Assembly: GCA_015064735.1 (NCBI GenBank)
Contig: SVRP01000002.1
Span: forward strand, 1-64,000
Source of the DNA: Oscillospiraceae bacterium
GTDB taxonomy: Bacteria > Bacillota > Clostridia > Oscillospirales > CAG-272
Reading direction: 5' to 3'
DNA: 64,000 nucleotides
In this document: positions 1-7,673 of the stretch, one piece after another
How positions within the stretch are numbered: the stretch's first letter is position 1
How the letters are laid out: each line of letters begins with the position of its first letter
Notes under the pieces: model-generated
The model's input: the letters and a program-made list of their open reading frames with translations, nothing else
What the model was told of the DNA's origin: nothing
The model's database searches: none
Made by a program: the position numbers and the translations under genes

Positions 1-7
1 ACACTAA

Positions 8-123
<116 letters not shown>

Positions 124-128
124 ATACT

Positions 129-246
129 ACAACGGTTGCGTGATGCAACCGTTGTGGCAACATTTATTCGATGGCTAAACGCCATCGTTTTGAGCTTTTG
201 GCTCAAAAACATAAATGTTGCAGCGGTATTCCAATAGCTTTATTGG
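129..246 (+). other. Multi-hairpin spacer between 5S rRNA and tRNA-Asn
   Basis: Five perfect inverted repeats are packed into 118 nt. ACAACGGTTGC (129-139) pairs with 145-155. GCAACATTTAT (157-167) pairs with 211-221 and encloses two further hairpins, 169-175/181-187 and 188-195/201-208, giving a three-way junction. CCAATA (231-236) pairs with 241-246. The stretch has no credible gene. It may be an rRNA/tRNA processing signal, a terminator plus antiterminator, or an uncharacterised structured RNA. Only the base pairing is seen directly. Confidence 0.6.
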
Positions 247-260
247 AGAATCCGTCATAT

Positions 261-336
261 TCCTCCTTAGCTCAGTCGGTAGAGCGCATGACTGTTAATC
301 ATGATGTCGCTGGTTCAAGCCCAGCAGGGGGAGCCA
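261..336 (+). tRNA. tRNA-Asn (anticodon GTT)
   Basis: The acceptor stem TCCTCCT (261-267) pairs with AGGGGGA (326-332), followed by discriminator G and an encoded CCA (334-336). The D arm contains AGCTCAGTCGGTAGAGC, the anticodon loop CTGTTAA gives GTT (Asn), and the T arm has GGTTCAAGCC. The 76-nt length is standard. It lies about 135 bp downstream of 5S rRNA and is probably cotranscribed with the rRNA operon. Confidence 0.96.
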
Positions 337-375
337 AAACAAAACCACCCAATCGGGTGGTTTTTGTTTTGGCTC
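331..375 (+). terminator. Hairpin terminator overlapping the tRNA-Asn 3' end
   Basis: The 5' arm at 331-350 starts inside the tRNA (GAGCCA) and pairs, with one bulge, to 355-375 (ending TTGGCTC) around loop AATC. The inner part CCACCC/GGGTGG followed by TTTTTGTTTT is a classical intrinsic terminator; the outer part would compete with the tRNA acceptor stem. Confidence 0.7.
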
Positions 376-574
376 CCTTGTTGGTCTTCTATCAATAACC
401 TCACGGTCAACACTCATGCGTTCTTTCTTAATTGAGATATGCTCAGTCGGTAGGCGACCGAGAAAAACAACTGAGTGTTGTTTTTCGACGGGAGATTGCG
501 AAAATAAGGAGTATGACGTATTGAGTGTAAGCGAAGCGTCGAAATGCGTCAGACGACTATATTTTCGGGAGTAA

Positions 575-625
575 GCATGACTGTTAATCATGATGTCGCT
601 GGTTCAAGCCCAGCAGGGGGAGCCA
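575..625 (+). pseudogene. Truncated tRNA-Asn copy (3' part only)
   Basis: This stretch is identical to 286-336 of the complete tRNA-Asn: anticodon arm, variable loop, T arm, 3' acceptor strand and CCA. The 5' acceptor strand and D arm are missing; the preceding bases (ATTTTCGGGAGTAA) cannot form an acceptor stem. A D-arm-like piece (441-453) lies 120 bp upstream. It is read as a non-functional remnant of duplication. Confidence 0.85.
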
Positions 626-665
626 ACAAAAAAGCAGGTCAAATGACCTGCTTTTTTGTTGGCTC
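620..665 (+). terminator. Perfect 21-bp hairpin after the truncated tRNA
   Basis: The arm 620-640 pairs perfectly with 645-665 around loop AAAT. As in the first copy, the outer part uses the tRNA 3' end GAGCCA, while the inner sequence differs (AGCAGGTC instead of ACCACCC) but stays fully paired. The run CTTTTTTG follows the core. Confidence 0.65.
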
Positions 666-987
666 CTTTTGTTGATCTTTGATCGCCGTCATAATTAACG
701 CTCATCTGCTTTCCGACAGAGCGTCGAAGTCGGTAGTGGAGCACTGAAAAAGGATTGAGTATCCTTTTTCAGCGTGACGTTGCGAAAATAAGGAGTATGA
801 TGTATTGTCTGCGCTTGCTCGGCTCTGTCAACTCGCGCTTGGGGCTCCACCGCTTGTGAAAACAATATTCAATTGTTTTCACTTCGCTAACCCAGTTGGG
901 GGAGCCCTTCAAGAATGATCCGAAATTTTTACTCGTATCGCTATATTTCGAAAATTAATTTGCGAAAAAGTTTCGTAAATGAAGGTA

Positions 988-1016
988 TTGACAGATAAAT
1001 TTATTAGTGCTATAAT
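988..1016 (+). promoter_or_regulatory. Sigma-A promoter of the GH39-like gene
   Basis: TTGACA (988-993) and TATAAT (1011-1016) are both perfect consensus with a 17-bp spacer, 60 bp upstream of the start codon at 1076. An AGGGG ribosome binding site follows. Confidence 0.85.
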
Positions 1017-1075
1017 TTCGGTGTGTTTGGGATACAAAAGCCACAAAAAATTTACGAATAAAAAGGGGAAAAGCA

Positions 1076-2431
1076 ATGGACAAAATTAAGGTTGATTTTT
1101 CAAAAAGCTTGGGTAAGGTAAAGCCTATGCACAGTGTAAACAATGGACCGGTTTACAAATTTGCGGCGGATCAAAGAATTACCAATATAGATCATTATAA
1201 AGCAGCCGGTATCCCCTATGCAAGAACCCATGATGCATCTTTTTATGCAACCTACGGTGGAGAGCATATCGTTGACGTAAATATGATATTCACCGATTGG
1301 ACAAAGGACGCAACAGATCCTTCCGCATATGATTTTGCTTTGACAGATGAATATATGCGAGTTATCGAAGCGGGTGGCGCAAAGGTGTATTATCGCCTTG
1401 GCTCCAAGATTGAGCATTGGTCCAAAAAGTATAACACCCTCCCGCCCGTGGATTATCAAAAATGGGCAGTTGTATGTGAGCATATCATTCGCCACTATAC
1501 CGAGGGATGGGCAGATGGATTCCATATGGATATTGAATATTGGGAAATATGGAACGAGCCTGATCTTGACTCGGATGATTCAACTCATAAGCGTTGTTGG
1601 GGAGGAACAGCCGCGGAATTTTATGAGCTTTACTGTGTTGCGTATAAGCACTTAAAATCCTGTTTTCCGCATCTCAAAATAGGAGGACCCGCTTGCGCAG
1701 GTCTGAAAAAAGAATGGCTTGATGGGTTCTTCTCCAAACTCAATGAAAACGGAATTGTGCCTGATTTCTTTTCGTGGCACGTTTACGGGGCAACAGTAGA
1801 GAAGATACAGGAAAAAATAAGACTTGCCCGTGAATTGCTTGACCGTTACGGCTTTGAAAGCACAGAAAGCATTCTCAACGAGTGGAATTACGTGAAGGGA
1901 TGGAAGGATGAAGAATGGATCTATTCGCTAAAGGCGGAAAAGGGTCTCAAGGGAGCGGCTTTTATTGCGGCAACCATGTGCATGGCGCAGTATGAAAAGC
2001 TTGATAACCTGATGTTTTACGATGCCCGTCCTTGCGGGATGAACAGCCTTTTTTCAACCGACTTTGTATTTGAGTGTTTGAAGGGGTATTATCCCTTCTA
2101 CATGTTCAATCAACTATATAAATTGGATCAGGCTGTGGAAATAGAGAGAGAATCCGATGATGTGTGGGCGGTCGCAGCAAGGGGCGATGAACAAAATGTG
2201 ATGTTGACATATTATCAGGATGATGATAGCGCCCCCGAAAAGACGGTTCAGGTTGAGTTCAAAAACGTTAACAATACAAACGGCATAAAACTTGAATATT
2301 ACTGCCTCGACGAATCACATGATTGTGAGCTTGTCCGTGAGGAGATATTTACATCAACGGATTTTGCCGCATATATTAAAATGCCAAGAAACACAACATA
2401 CCTACTAAAAATCGTTCAGTTGTCATTTTGA
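1076..2431 (+). CDS. Glycoside hydrolase, GH39-like (beta-xylosidase type)
   Basis: The 451-residue protein has no signal peptide, so it should act in the cytoplasm on imported oligosaccharides. It has the features of a retaining clan GH-A TIM barrel: the acid/base motif IWNEPD (Glu about 161) and the nucleophile motif LNEWNY (Glu about 269), with a small beta domain at the C-terminus. GH39 members are mainly beta-xylosidases and alpha-L-iduronidases; the substrate here is not evident. It has its own strong promoter and terminator. Across a convergent junction lie an FAD oxidoreductase, an AraC regulator and another putative glycosidase, which suggests a sugar-utilisation locus. Family assignment is fairly sure; specificity is unknown. 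Confidence 0.8.
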   Translation: MDKIKVDFSKSLGKVKPMHSVNNGPVYKFAADQRITNIDHYKAAGIPYARTHDASFYATYGGEHIVDVNMIFTDWTKDATDPSAYDFALTDEYMRVIEAGGAKVYYRLGSKIEHWSKKYNTLPPVDYQKWAVVCEHIIRHYTEGWADGFHMDIEYWEIWNEPDLDSDDSTHKRCWGGTAAEFYELYCVAYKHLKSCFPHLKIGGPACAGLKKEWLDGFFSKLNENGIVPDFFSWHVYGATVEKIQEKIRLARELLDRYGFESTESILNEWNYVKGWKDEEWIYSLKAEKGLKGAAFIAATMCMAQYEKLDNLMFYDARPCGMNSLFSTDFVFECLKGYYPFYMFNQLYKLDQAVEIERESDDVWAVAARGDEQNVMLTYYQDDDSAPEKTVQVEFKNVNNTNGIKLEYYCLDESHDCELVREEIFTSTDFAAYIKMPRNTTYLLKIVQLSF

Positions 2432-2442
2432 ACTCAAACCAC

Positions 2443-2497
2443 AAAAAAGGGACTGAGTCAATCGCTTCCTAAAAAGCTTTTGACTCAGCCCCTTTTT
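2443..2497 (+). terminator. Intrinsic terminator of the GH39-like gene
   Basis: GGGACTGAGTCAA pairs with TTGACTCAGCCCC, the stem being followed by TTTTT. The flanking A-run and T-run could let it also serve the convergent minus-strand gene ending at 2604. Confidence 0.85.
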
Positions 2498-2603
2498 AAG
2501 ATTGGAATAACAGTATTGCACTCCCCAAAGGATAACTTTTAGGGGGATTTCAAGGAATGTATATAGTATACATTAGACGATATTCGTCAATTAGCAAACT
2601 AAA

Positions 2604-4421
2604 TCAGAATATTTCAAAATTGAATATATGGGCTGTTGAAGAACCGTAATCTTCGGTTTTTCGTTCGCTATGGTAGGTGCTGATAGGAATAAAACGAACC
2701 GCTGCGGTTGTTACGTTCAATTCGTGCTTAACAAAACGTTGGTGGTTATCTGTGATCTCGATCTTTGTATACCACTCGCCCGACTCATCCATAACTTGAA
2801 TTTTATAATGATGAATAAGACATTTTGGAAATCCAAAGCTTGTGTTGTTGTAGCTTTTAGGGAAAAACAAGGTTGACGACGTATGCAAGGCGTCGGGATT
2901 TCCGTCGGTATATTCTCTGTCGAGGTCGCTGTCAAATACTAATCTTACACCTGATATTTTTTGTGGAGAATCAAACGAATACGTGATCGCTTTATTGGTT
3001 TTACCGAAATACCCGTTATCATTTCCCCAGATACGTCTGTCTATACCGTTTAAAAGGGAAGAGCAATCGCCGTAATCACACGAAAGAGATGCTTGTGCTG
3101 TGAGCATCGATGGAGTGCGTCGTAATCCGGGGAGAAAACAATCGTCTTCCAGCAAAGTATTTTGGATTTCCTTTATTTTTTCTGATGCGGCTTGTCTTGG
3201 TAACAAATCCGATTTAACGGCGATTGCGGCAGCGGTTCCTACCGCTTGCCCAATAACGCCAATGGTTCCCATGACACGGGTCGAGCTGAAAGCCACGTGA
3301 GATGCACTGATATTTCGTCCTGCAAACATCAGATTGGCTATGTTTTTTGAGTAAAGAGAGCGTAGCGGAATCGAATACGGTTCCGATAATCTGCGCTTTT
3401 GCAAATGGGCGCCTCCTTTTGCGTTCATGTGGAAGCCACCGGGAAGATGATTATCTATCTGCCATCCTCCGTATGCTACTGTATCCTCGAATTTTGTGCA
3501 ATTCTCTACGTCGTGCTGAGTTAAAACATAGTCTCCCACATATCTGCGGCTTTCCCGTTTACCCGGTAAAAATCCTACCCATTCAAGCTCCCAATTTTCT
3601 GCTCCGTGATCTCCGTGGTTCTTCATGTGATCCCAAACCCCAAATGCAATTTTTAACAGCTCGTCGCGGATTTCTTCCGTGTCGTCTATGCTGTTCTGCA
3701 TTCCTCCAAGCTCTATCCAATAAAAATTTGTATTGATAGCGTAAATATTATGGGGCTTATTATTCATTGCATCGTCATCGGGAAAATCGTATGCCCAAGC
3801 GGGAGGTGTATATTTAACGGTATGATCGGTCTCACGGCACTGAAGCAAAATGCTCATTCCCATAGTGTGATTATCAGCAACCTCAAGTCCAAATTCCTCA
3901 TTGTATTCGTTTTTGGACTCACGTCCGACTTTATATTCTGCGCCGGTCAAAGGTGCTAAAATACTGTCTCCGGAGCTATCAACAAAAATTTTTGCCTCAA
4001 CCTCGTGCCAGATATAAGTAGTTAATTGGAAACCTCTTACACTTTTGATCACTCCGTTTTCTGTTGTTGCATCGCTGCATGGGCAGTTAAGGATCAGATC
4101 AATATTTGGTTCGAAACGAACTTTTTCATAAAGAATCGAATCCCATATGCTCCAATTCCTTTTCGGATTACGGTACATATTTTCAAGTTGCAATTCCTCC
4201 ATGATTCCTGTTTCCTGAAGATCGCGAACTCGCGTTCCCGCACCCGATATCCACATTCTGATCTCGCTGCTTGCATTTCCGCCGAGAACAGGTCGGTCGT
4301 GCATAAGCGCAACCTTGGCACCGTGTCTGGCTGCTGATATGGCAGTAAACATGCCGCCAATTCCGCCTCCTATAACACAAATATCAACTTTGTGACGTTT
4401 GATTTTTAATGCTTCGTTCAT
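2604..4421 (-). CDS. FAD-dependent oxidoreductase (PF12831 type)
   Basis: The 605-residue protein starts with a Rossmann FAD-binding motif, VIGGGIGGMFTA (about residues 16-27), then VLGGNASSE, typical of the FAD_oxidored family (PF12831). Residues after about 480 look like a beta-sandwich (discoidin-like) domain. There is no signal peptide. Such proteins are common in carbohydrate loci of anaerobic gut bacteria, where they are thought to oxidise sugars or sugar-derived compounds; the substrate cannot be read here. The ribosome binding site GGAAGG sits well before ATG 4421. It is transcribed divergently from the AraC regulator across a 169-bp gap, so that regulator is a likely controller. Confidence 0.8.
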   Translation of the reverse strand: MNEALKIKRHKVDICVIGGGIGGMFTAISAARHGAKVALMHDRPVLGGNASSEIRMWISGAGTRVRDLQETGIMEELQLENMYRNPKRNWSIWDSILYEKVRFEPNIDLILNCPCSDATTENGVIKSVRGFQLTTYIWHEVEAKIFVDSSGDSILAPLTGAEYKVGRESKNEYNEEFGLEVADNHTMGMSILLQCRETDHTVKYTPPAWAYDFPDDDAMNNKPHNIYAINTNFYWIELGGMQNSIDDTEEIRDELLKIAFGVWDHMKNHGDHGAENWELEWVGFLPGKRESRRYVGDYVLTQHDVENCTKFEDTVAYGGWQIDNHLPGGFHMNAKGGAHLQKRRLSEPYSIPLRSLYSKNIANLMFAGRNISASHVAFSSTRVMGTIGVIGQAVGTAAAIAVKSDLLPRQAASEKIKEIQNTLLEDDCFLPGLRRTPSMLTAQASLSCDYGDCSSLLNGIDRRIWGNDNGYFGKTNKAITYSFDSPQKISGVRLVFDSDLDREYTDGNPDALHTSSTLFFPKSYNNTSFGFPKCLIHHYKIQVMDESGEWYTKIEITDNHQRFVKHELNVTTAAVRFIPISTYHSERKTEDYGSSTAHIFNFEIF

Positions 4422-4481
4422 TTTTTACCTTCCTGCTTGTTGTAATTTTTATTGTTTAGAACATTCTTTTTTTGCGCACTC

Positions 4482-4509
4482 TTGACAAGTATATTTAGTA
4501 TGGTATAAT
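4482..4509 (+). promoter_or_regulatory. Promoter of the AraC-type regulator
   Basis: TTGACA (4482-4487) and TATAAT (4504-4509) with a 16-bp spacer. The minus strand of the same interval has TATAAT-like sequences, so the divergent promoters may overlap and be controlled jointly. Confidence 0.7.
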
Positions 4510-4590
4510 ATATTATAGCTGATCACAAAAAGAAAATCTTGCCGAATTGTGATCGAAAAAGAGCAGTTTGTGATATTTAAGAGAGGAAAT

Positions 4591-5493
4591 ATGGAGCTAC
4601 TATCTCATTATCTTGAGCAACAAAAGAAACAACATCCCGAAATCATAAATTGGAAAAATCATATCGTAGGTGATAATCTTTCCTATTCTTTCAGAGAAAC
4701 CCTATATACTCGCGGTACATATCCCTCAAATCTTCATTATCATGACTATTATGAATTGGTCATTTTTGAAGAGGGGGACATCAATTATATTTGTGAGGGA
4801 GGCGTTTATCATCCAAAATACGGAGATATCGTGTTAATTCCTCCGGGGAAATTTCATATGTCCACGATAAATTGCGAAAGTACACTGTATAAGCGGCACG
4901 TGTTCTATTTGTATCCCTCGGCATTTAATTTTATAGGGCACAATGAACTTACCTCTTTTTTAAGCAATGAAAAAAACGGTGAAATTTTTACTCTTGCTTC
5001 TATGGATTCAAGACAAGCGTTGATGTCTTTACTTCAGGACTTGAAAAAAACATTTGACGGAGCCTTGTCCTCTCTTGAAGAAGCATTGGTGCTTGCGTAT
5101 GTTATTAACGTTTTTTACTTAATGAATAAAGACAAAGCTCTCGGTAAAGATAAAACATCCGTTTTGCCTGAAAAGATATTAGCGATAAAATATTACGTTG
5201 ATGAAAATTATTCCCAGATTTCATCTGTAACAGACATCGCGGAGCATTTCTTTTACAGCAGAGAATATATTTCGAGATTGTTTCGAAAATATTTTGACAC
5301 AACGATATCGGACTATATCATGCAGCGAAGGATAGCAAAAAGTCAAGAACTCATACTTAAGGATTTGCCGTTAATTGACATTGCTTATCAAATCGGTTTT
5401 GGCTCGCTTTCAACTTTTATAAGATCTTTTAGATCAGTTACCGGTGTGACACCTTCGGAATACCGTAAACTGCGGGAAGACGTCTTTTCTTAA
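4591..5493 (+). CDS. AraC family transcriptional regulator
   Basis: The start is placed at ATG 4591, six bases after GAGAGGA; an in-frame GTG at 4549 has no ribosome binding site. This gives 300 residues. The N-terminal half is a cupin-like sensor (LHYHDYYELVIF, then DIVLIPPGKFHMS), the usual sugar-binding fold of AraC regulators. The C-terminal ~100 residues contain two helix-turn-helix motifs: ISSVTDIAEHFFYSREYIS and the family signature around IAYQIGFGSLSTFIRSFR. It is divergent to the FAD oxidoreductase and 48 bp upstream of the putative glycosidase, so it probably activates both in response to a sugar. Confidence 0.88.
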   Translation: MELLSHYLEQQKKQHPEIINWKNHIVGDNLSYSFRETLYTRGTYPSNLHYHDYYELVIFEEGDINYICEGGVYHPKYGDIVLIPPGKFHMSTINCESTLYKRHVFYLYPSAFNFIGHNELTSFLSNEKNGEIFTLASMDSRQALMSLLQDLKKTFDGALSSLEEALVLAYVINVFYLMNKDKALGKDKTSVLPEKILAIKYYVDENYSQISSVTDIAEHFFYSREYISRLFRKYFDTTISDYIMQRRIAKSQELILKDLPLIDIAYQIGFGSLSTFIRSFRSVTGVTPSEYRKLREDVFS

Positions 5494-5541
5494 ATATTAT
5501 TTCTAAAAATTATATTTCAAATTGTAATGTGGAGATTGATT

Positions 5542-7539
5542 ATGAAAAATTCTCTTTTCGAAATGAACTTTGACGCTGACAAGGGAAGGCTCACTTCTCT
5601 TTATATCGTTGGAGATAATGAAAAAGCAAATTTTATAAAAGACGGTAGGGGTCTGTGTGAAATTCACACAACGCCTTGGTATGACAGAGGAGACAATAGA
5701 TATTTTAAATCGCCTGAAAATTGGACACTTGAATCCTTTGAACAGGATTCTACGAAGGCAATTGCGGTTTTCTCTCGTCGCGGTGTTGTTGCGACTCAAA
5801 CGTTCACCCTGTATGATAACGAACTGCGTATCCATACGAGATTTACGAACACAAACGCTTATCCTGTTTATTTTAAGAGGGAGGATATAGCTCTTTATAC
5901 ACCTTTTGCCGATTCGTACGACGATTCGTTAACCTGCCAAAGGGTTAGAGTTCATACACATATGGCGCCGTTTGGCGAAAATTCTTACGTGCGAGTTGAG
6001 CGTATGGGAATTTCAGAATATAATTTAGGCGTAATTTTTCTTCGAGGTAATTCGTATTCATATTCTCAAGAAGAATGTAACAATAGCGACGATCGAGGAT
6101 ATTTAATAATGAATATCGAGCCCTTTACGCTGACGGCTGATCAAAGCTATGACGTTGAGGTCGCTGTATTTGCTCATAAGGGCAGAGCTGATTTCTTCAA
6201 AAAAGCGAGGACATATTCGGAGTATATCGATACGTACAGCGAAAACGGATACGTGTTCCTTAAAGGCGAGAGCGGAGATTTTACGCTTACGTCATATTCC
6301 GATGTAAAGAACGCAAAAGTCAGGTGTAACGGTAAAAACATACCATTCCAAATTGACAGAAAAAAGGTTATTGTTTCCCTGCAGTGGCAAAGCTGCGGAG
6401 AAAAAAGAATAGATTACGAAATAAACGGGCGAAAGGGCTGTGCGTATTTTTACGTTTCATTGCCTTTGGAAGAGCTACAGAAAAGGCGTGCGAAATTTAT
6501 CGTTAAAAATCAGCAATGCCTTGACAAGAATTCGCCGCTTTACGGCGCATATCTTATATACGATAACGAGGAAAAAAGACAGTATTTCAGCTTCGAATTT
6601 ACAGATCATAACGCCAACCGAGAGCGAATGGTGATGGCGCTGTTCCTTGCAAAATATATACGCAAAACGCAGGACAAAACCATTGAAAAAAGTCTCTATC
6701 TTTTTAATGAATTTCTTCTCCGTGAGTGCGTGGACGAGGAAACCGGCGCTGCGTTCAACAATATAGGCAGAGATGCTAAGAAAAAACGCTTGTATAACGC
6801 TCCATGGGTATTCCTGTACTTCTGTGAGCTGTATCTATATGACGGTAACGAGCGCTGGATAAATCTTGCGTATAAAATGATTAAATCGTATTACGCAAAC
6901 GGAGGGGCAACATTTTATCCTAACGGAATAAGATTTTCGGAAATAAGACGTGCATTTGAAAAGTATGGAGATACCGAAATGTACAGTGAGCTGCTTGGGT
7001 ATTTTGATGAGCATATTTCCGAACTTCAACGAAAGGGAACAGAGTATCCACCTCACGAAGTGAATTACGAGCAGACAATTGTTTCACCTGCCGCATGTCT
7101 AATGATAGATAAATATTTGATGTGTAAGGATGAAAAATACGTGAAAGAAGCCGAAAAGCATCTTGAACTCTTGATAAAATTCAACGGATGTCAGCCAGAT
7201 TACAGATTAAATAAGATACCGATAAGATATTGGGACAATTATTGGTTTGGAAAAATGAGTACAAGTGTATACGGAGATACCATGCCTCAACCTTCATTAG
7301 CTCACAGCGCACACTGCTTTTACAGCTATGGGATCATAAAGAACGACAAAAAGTGGATAGATTACGGAAAGCAGGCGTTCAGAGGAGGTTTCTGTCTGTT
7401 TAATTCTAAGGGAGAGGCTGCATCGTCATACGTATACCCCGCACGAGTAAACGGTTTCAAAGGACAGTTTTTTGATCCATATGCTAATGAGCAGGACGGT
7501 TTTTTATATCTTGCGTATAAGACAACCGAGGAGCTGTAA
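5542..7539 (+). CDS. Putative (alpha/alpha)6-toroid glycosidase
   Basis: ATG 5542 is preferred because GGAGA lies six bases upstream; an in-frame ATG at 5527 would overlap that site. The 665-residue protein lacks a signal peptide. Residues about 1-310 look all-beta (mutarotase-like sandwich). Residues about 330-665 are helical, with regularly spaced aromatic and acidic positions (WVFLYFCELYLYDGNERWI, EVNYEQTIVSPAA), the pattern of six-hairpin toroid glycosidases. I cannot place it in a named GH family or point to catalytic residues. It probably forms an operon with the AraC regulator and ends at a strong terminator. A polysaccharide lyase or epimerase-like enzyme is an alternative. Confidence 0.55.
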   Translation: MKNSLFEMNFDADKGRLTSLYIVGDNEKANFIKDGRGLCEIHTTPWYDRGDNRYFKSPENWTLESFEQDSTKAIAVFSRRGVVATQTFTLYDNELRIHTRFTNTNAYPVYFKREDIALYTPFADSYDDSLTCQRVRVHTHMAPFGENSYVRVERMGISEYNLGVIFLRGNSYSYSQEECNNSDDRGYLIMNIEPFTLTADQSYDVEVAVFAHKGRADFFKKARTYSEYIDTYSENGYVFLKGESGDFTLTSYSDVKNAKVRCNGKNIPFQIDRKKVIVSLQWQSCGEKRIDYEINGRKGCAYFYVSLPLEELQKRRAKFIVKNQQCLDKNSPLYGAYLIYDNEEKRQYFSFEFTDHNANRERMVMALFLAKYIRKTQDKTIEKSLYLFNEFLLRECVDEETGAAFNNIGRDAKKKRLYNAPWVFLYFCELYLYDGNERWINLAYKMIKSYYANGGATFYPNGIRFSEIRRAFEKYGDTEMYSELLGYFDEHISELQRKGTEYPPHEVNYEQTIVSPAACLMIDKYLMCKDEKYVKEAEKHLELLIKFNGCQPDYRLNKIPIRYWDNYWFGKMSTSVYGDTMPQPSLAHSAHCFYSYGIIKNDKKWIDYGKQAFRGGFCLFNSKGEAASSYVYPARVNGFKGQFFDPYANEQDGFLYLAYKTTEEL

Positions 7540-7550
7540 GTACCGTTAAC

Positions 7551-7590
7551 AAAAAGAATACGGATTGCGTCGGTAATCCGTATTCTTTTT
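7551..7590 (+). terminator. Intrinsic terminator
   Basis: AAAAAGAATACGGATT pairs perfectly with AATCCGTATTCTTTTT around GCGTCGGT. It closes the sugar locus and separates it from the next operon. Confidence 0.9.
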
Positions 7591-7609
7591 ATTATTTAGT
7601 TGAATTTTA

Positions 7610-7638
7610 TTGACACGTAAGCCTTTGCATGGTACAAT
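7610..7638 (+). promoter_or_regulatory. Promoter of the TerB-N/ATPase/helicase operon
   Basis: TTGACA (7610-7615) and TACAAT (7633-7638) with a 17-bp spacer; the leader carries a strong ribosome binding site AAGGAGG before ATG 7674. Confidence 0.8.
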
Positions 7639-7673
7639 AATATAATAACCTATTTTCGGGAAGGAGGCTTTTT

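Larger units (their letters stand above)
286..860 (+). repeat. Two diverged copies of a ~285-289-bp tandem unit
   Basis: Positions 286-336 (3' two thirds of tRNA-Asn) reappear identically at 575-625, an offset of 289. Downstream, TGCGAAAATAAGGAGTATGA at 497-516 recurs at 781-800, an offset of 284. Both copies carry in order: tRNA 3' end, long hairpin beginning GGCTCC, a D-arm-like GTCGGTAG segment (about 446-453 and 729-736), and an A-rich hairpin with loop TGAGT. A further remnant, AACCCAGTTGGGGGAGCC (889-906), resembles the tRNA 3' end. No protein gene is visible between 337 and 1075. Confidence 0.75.

Noticed and set aside
575..625. Second functional tRNA-Asn
   Set aside because: 5' acceptor strand and D arm are missing, so a cloverleaf cannot form.
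2556..2588. Phage attachment site
   Set aside because: AATGTATA/TATACATT and GACGA/TCGTC palindromes stand between convergent genes, but there is no integrase, tRNA or direct repeat nearby.
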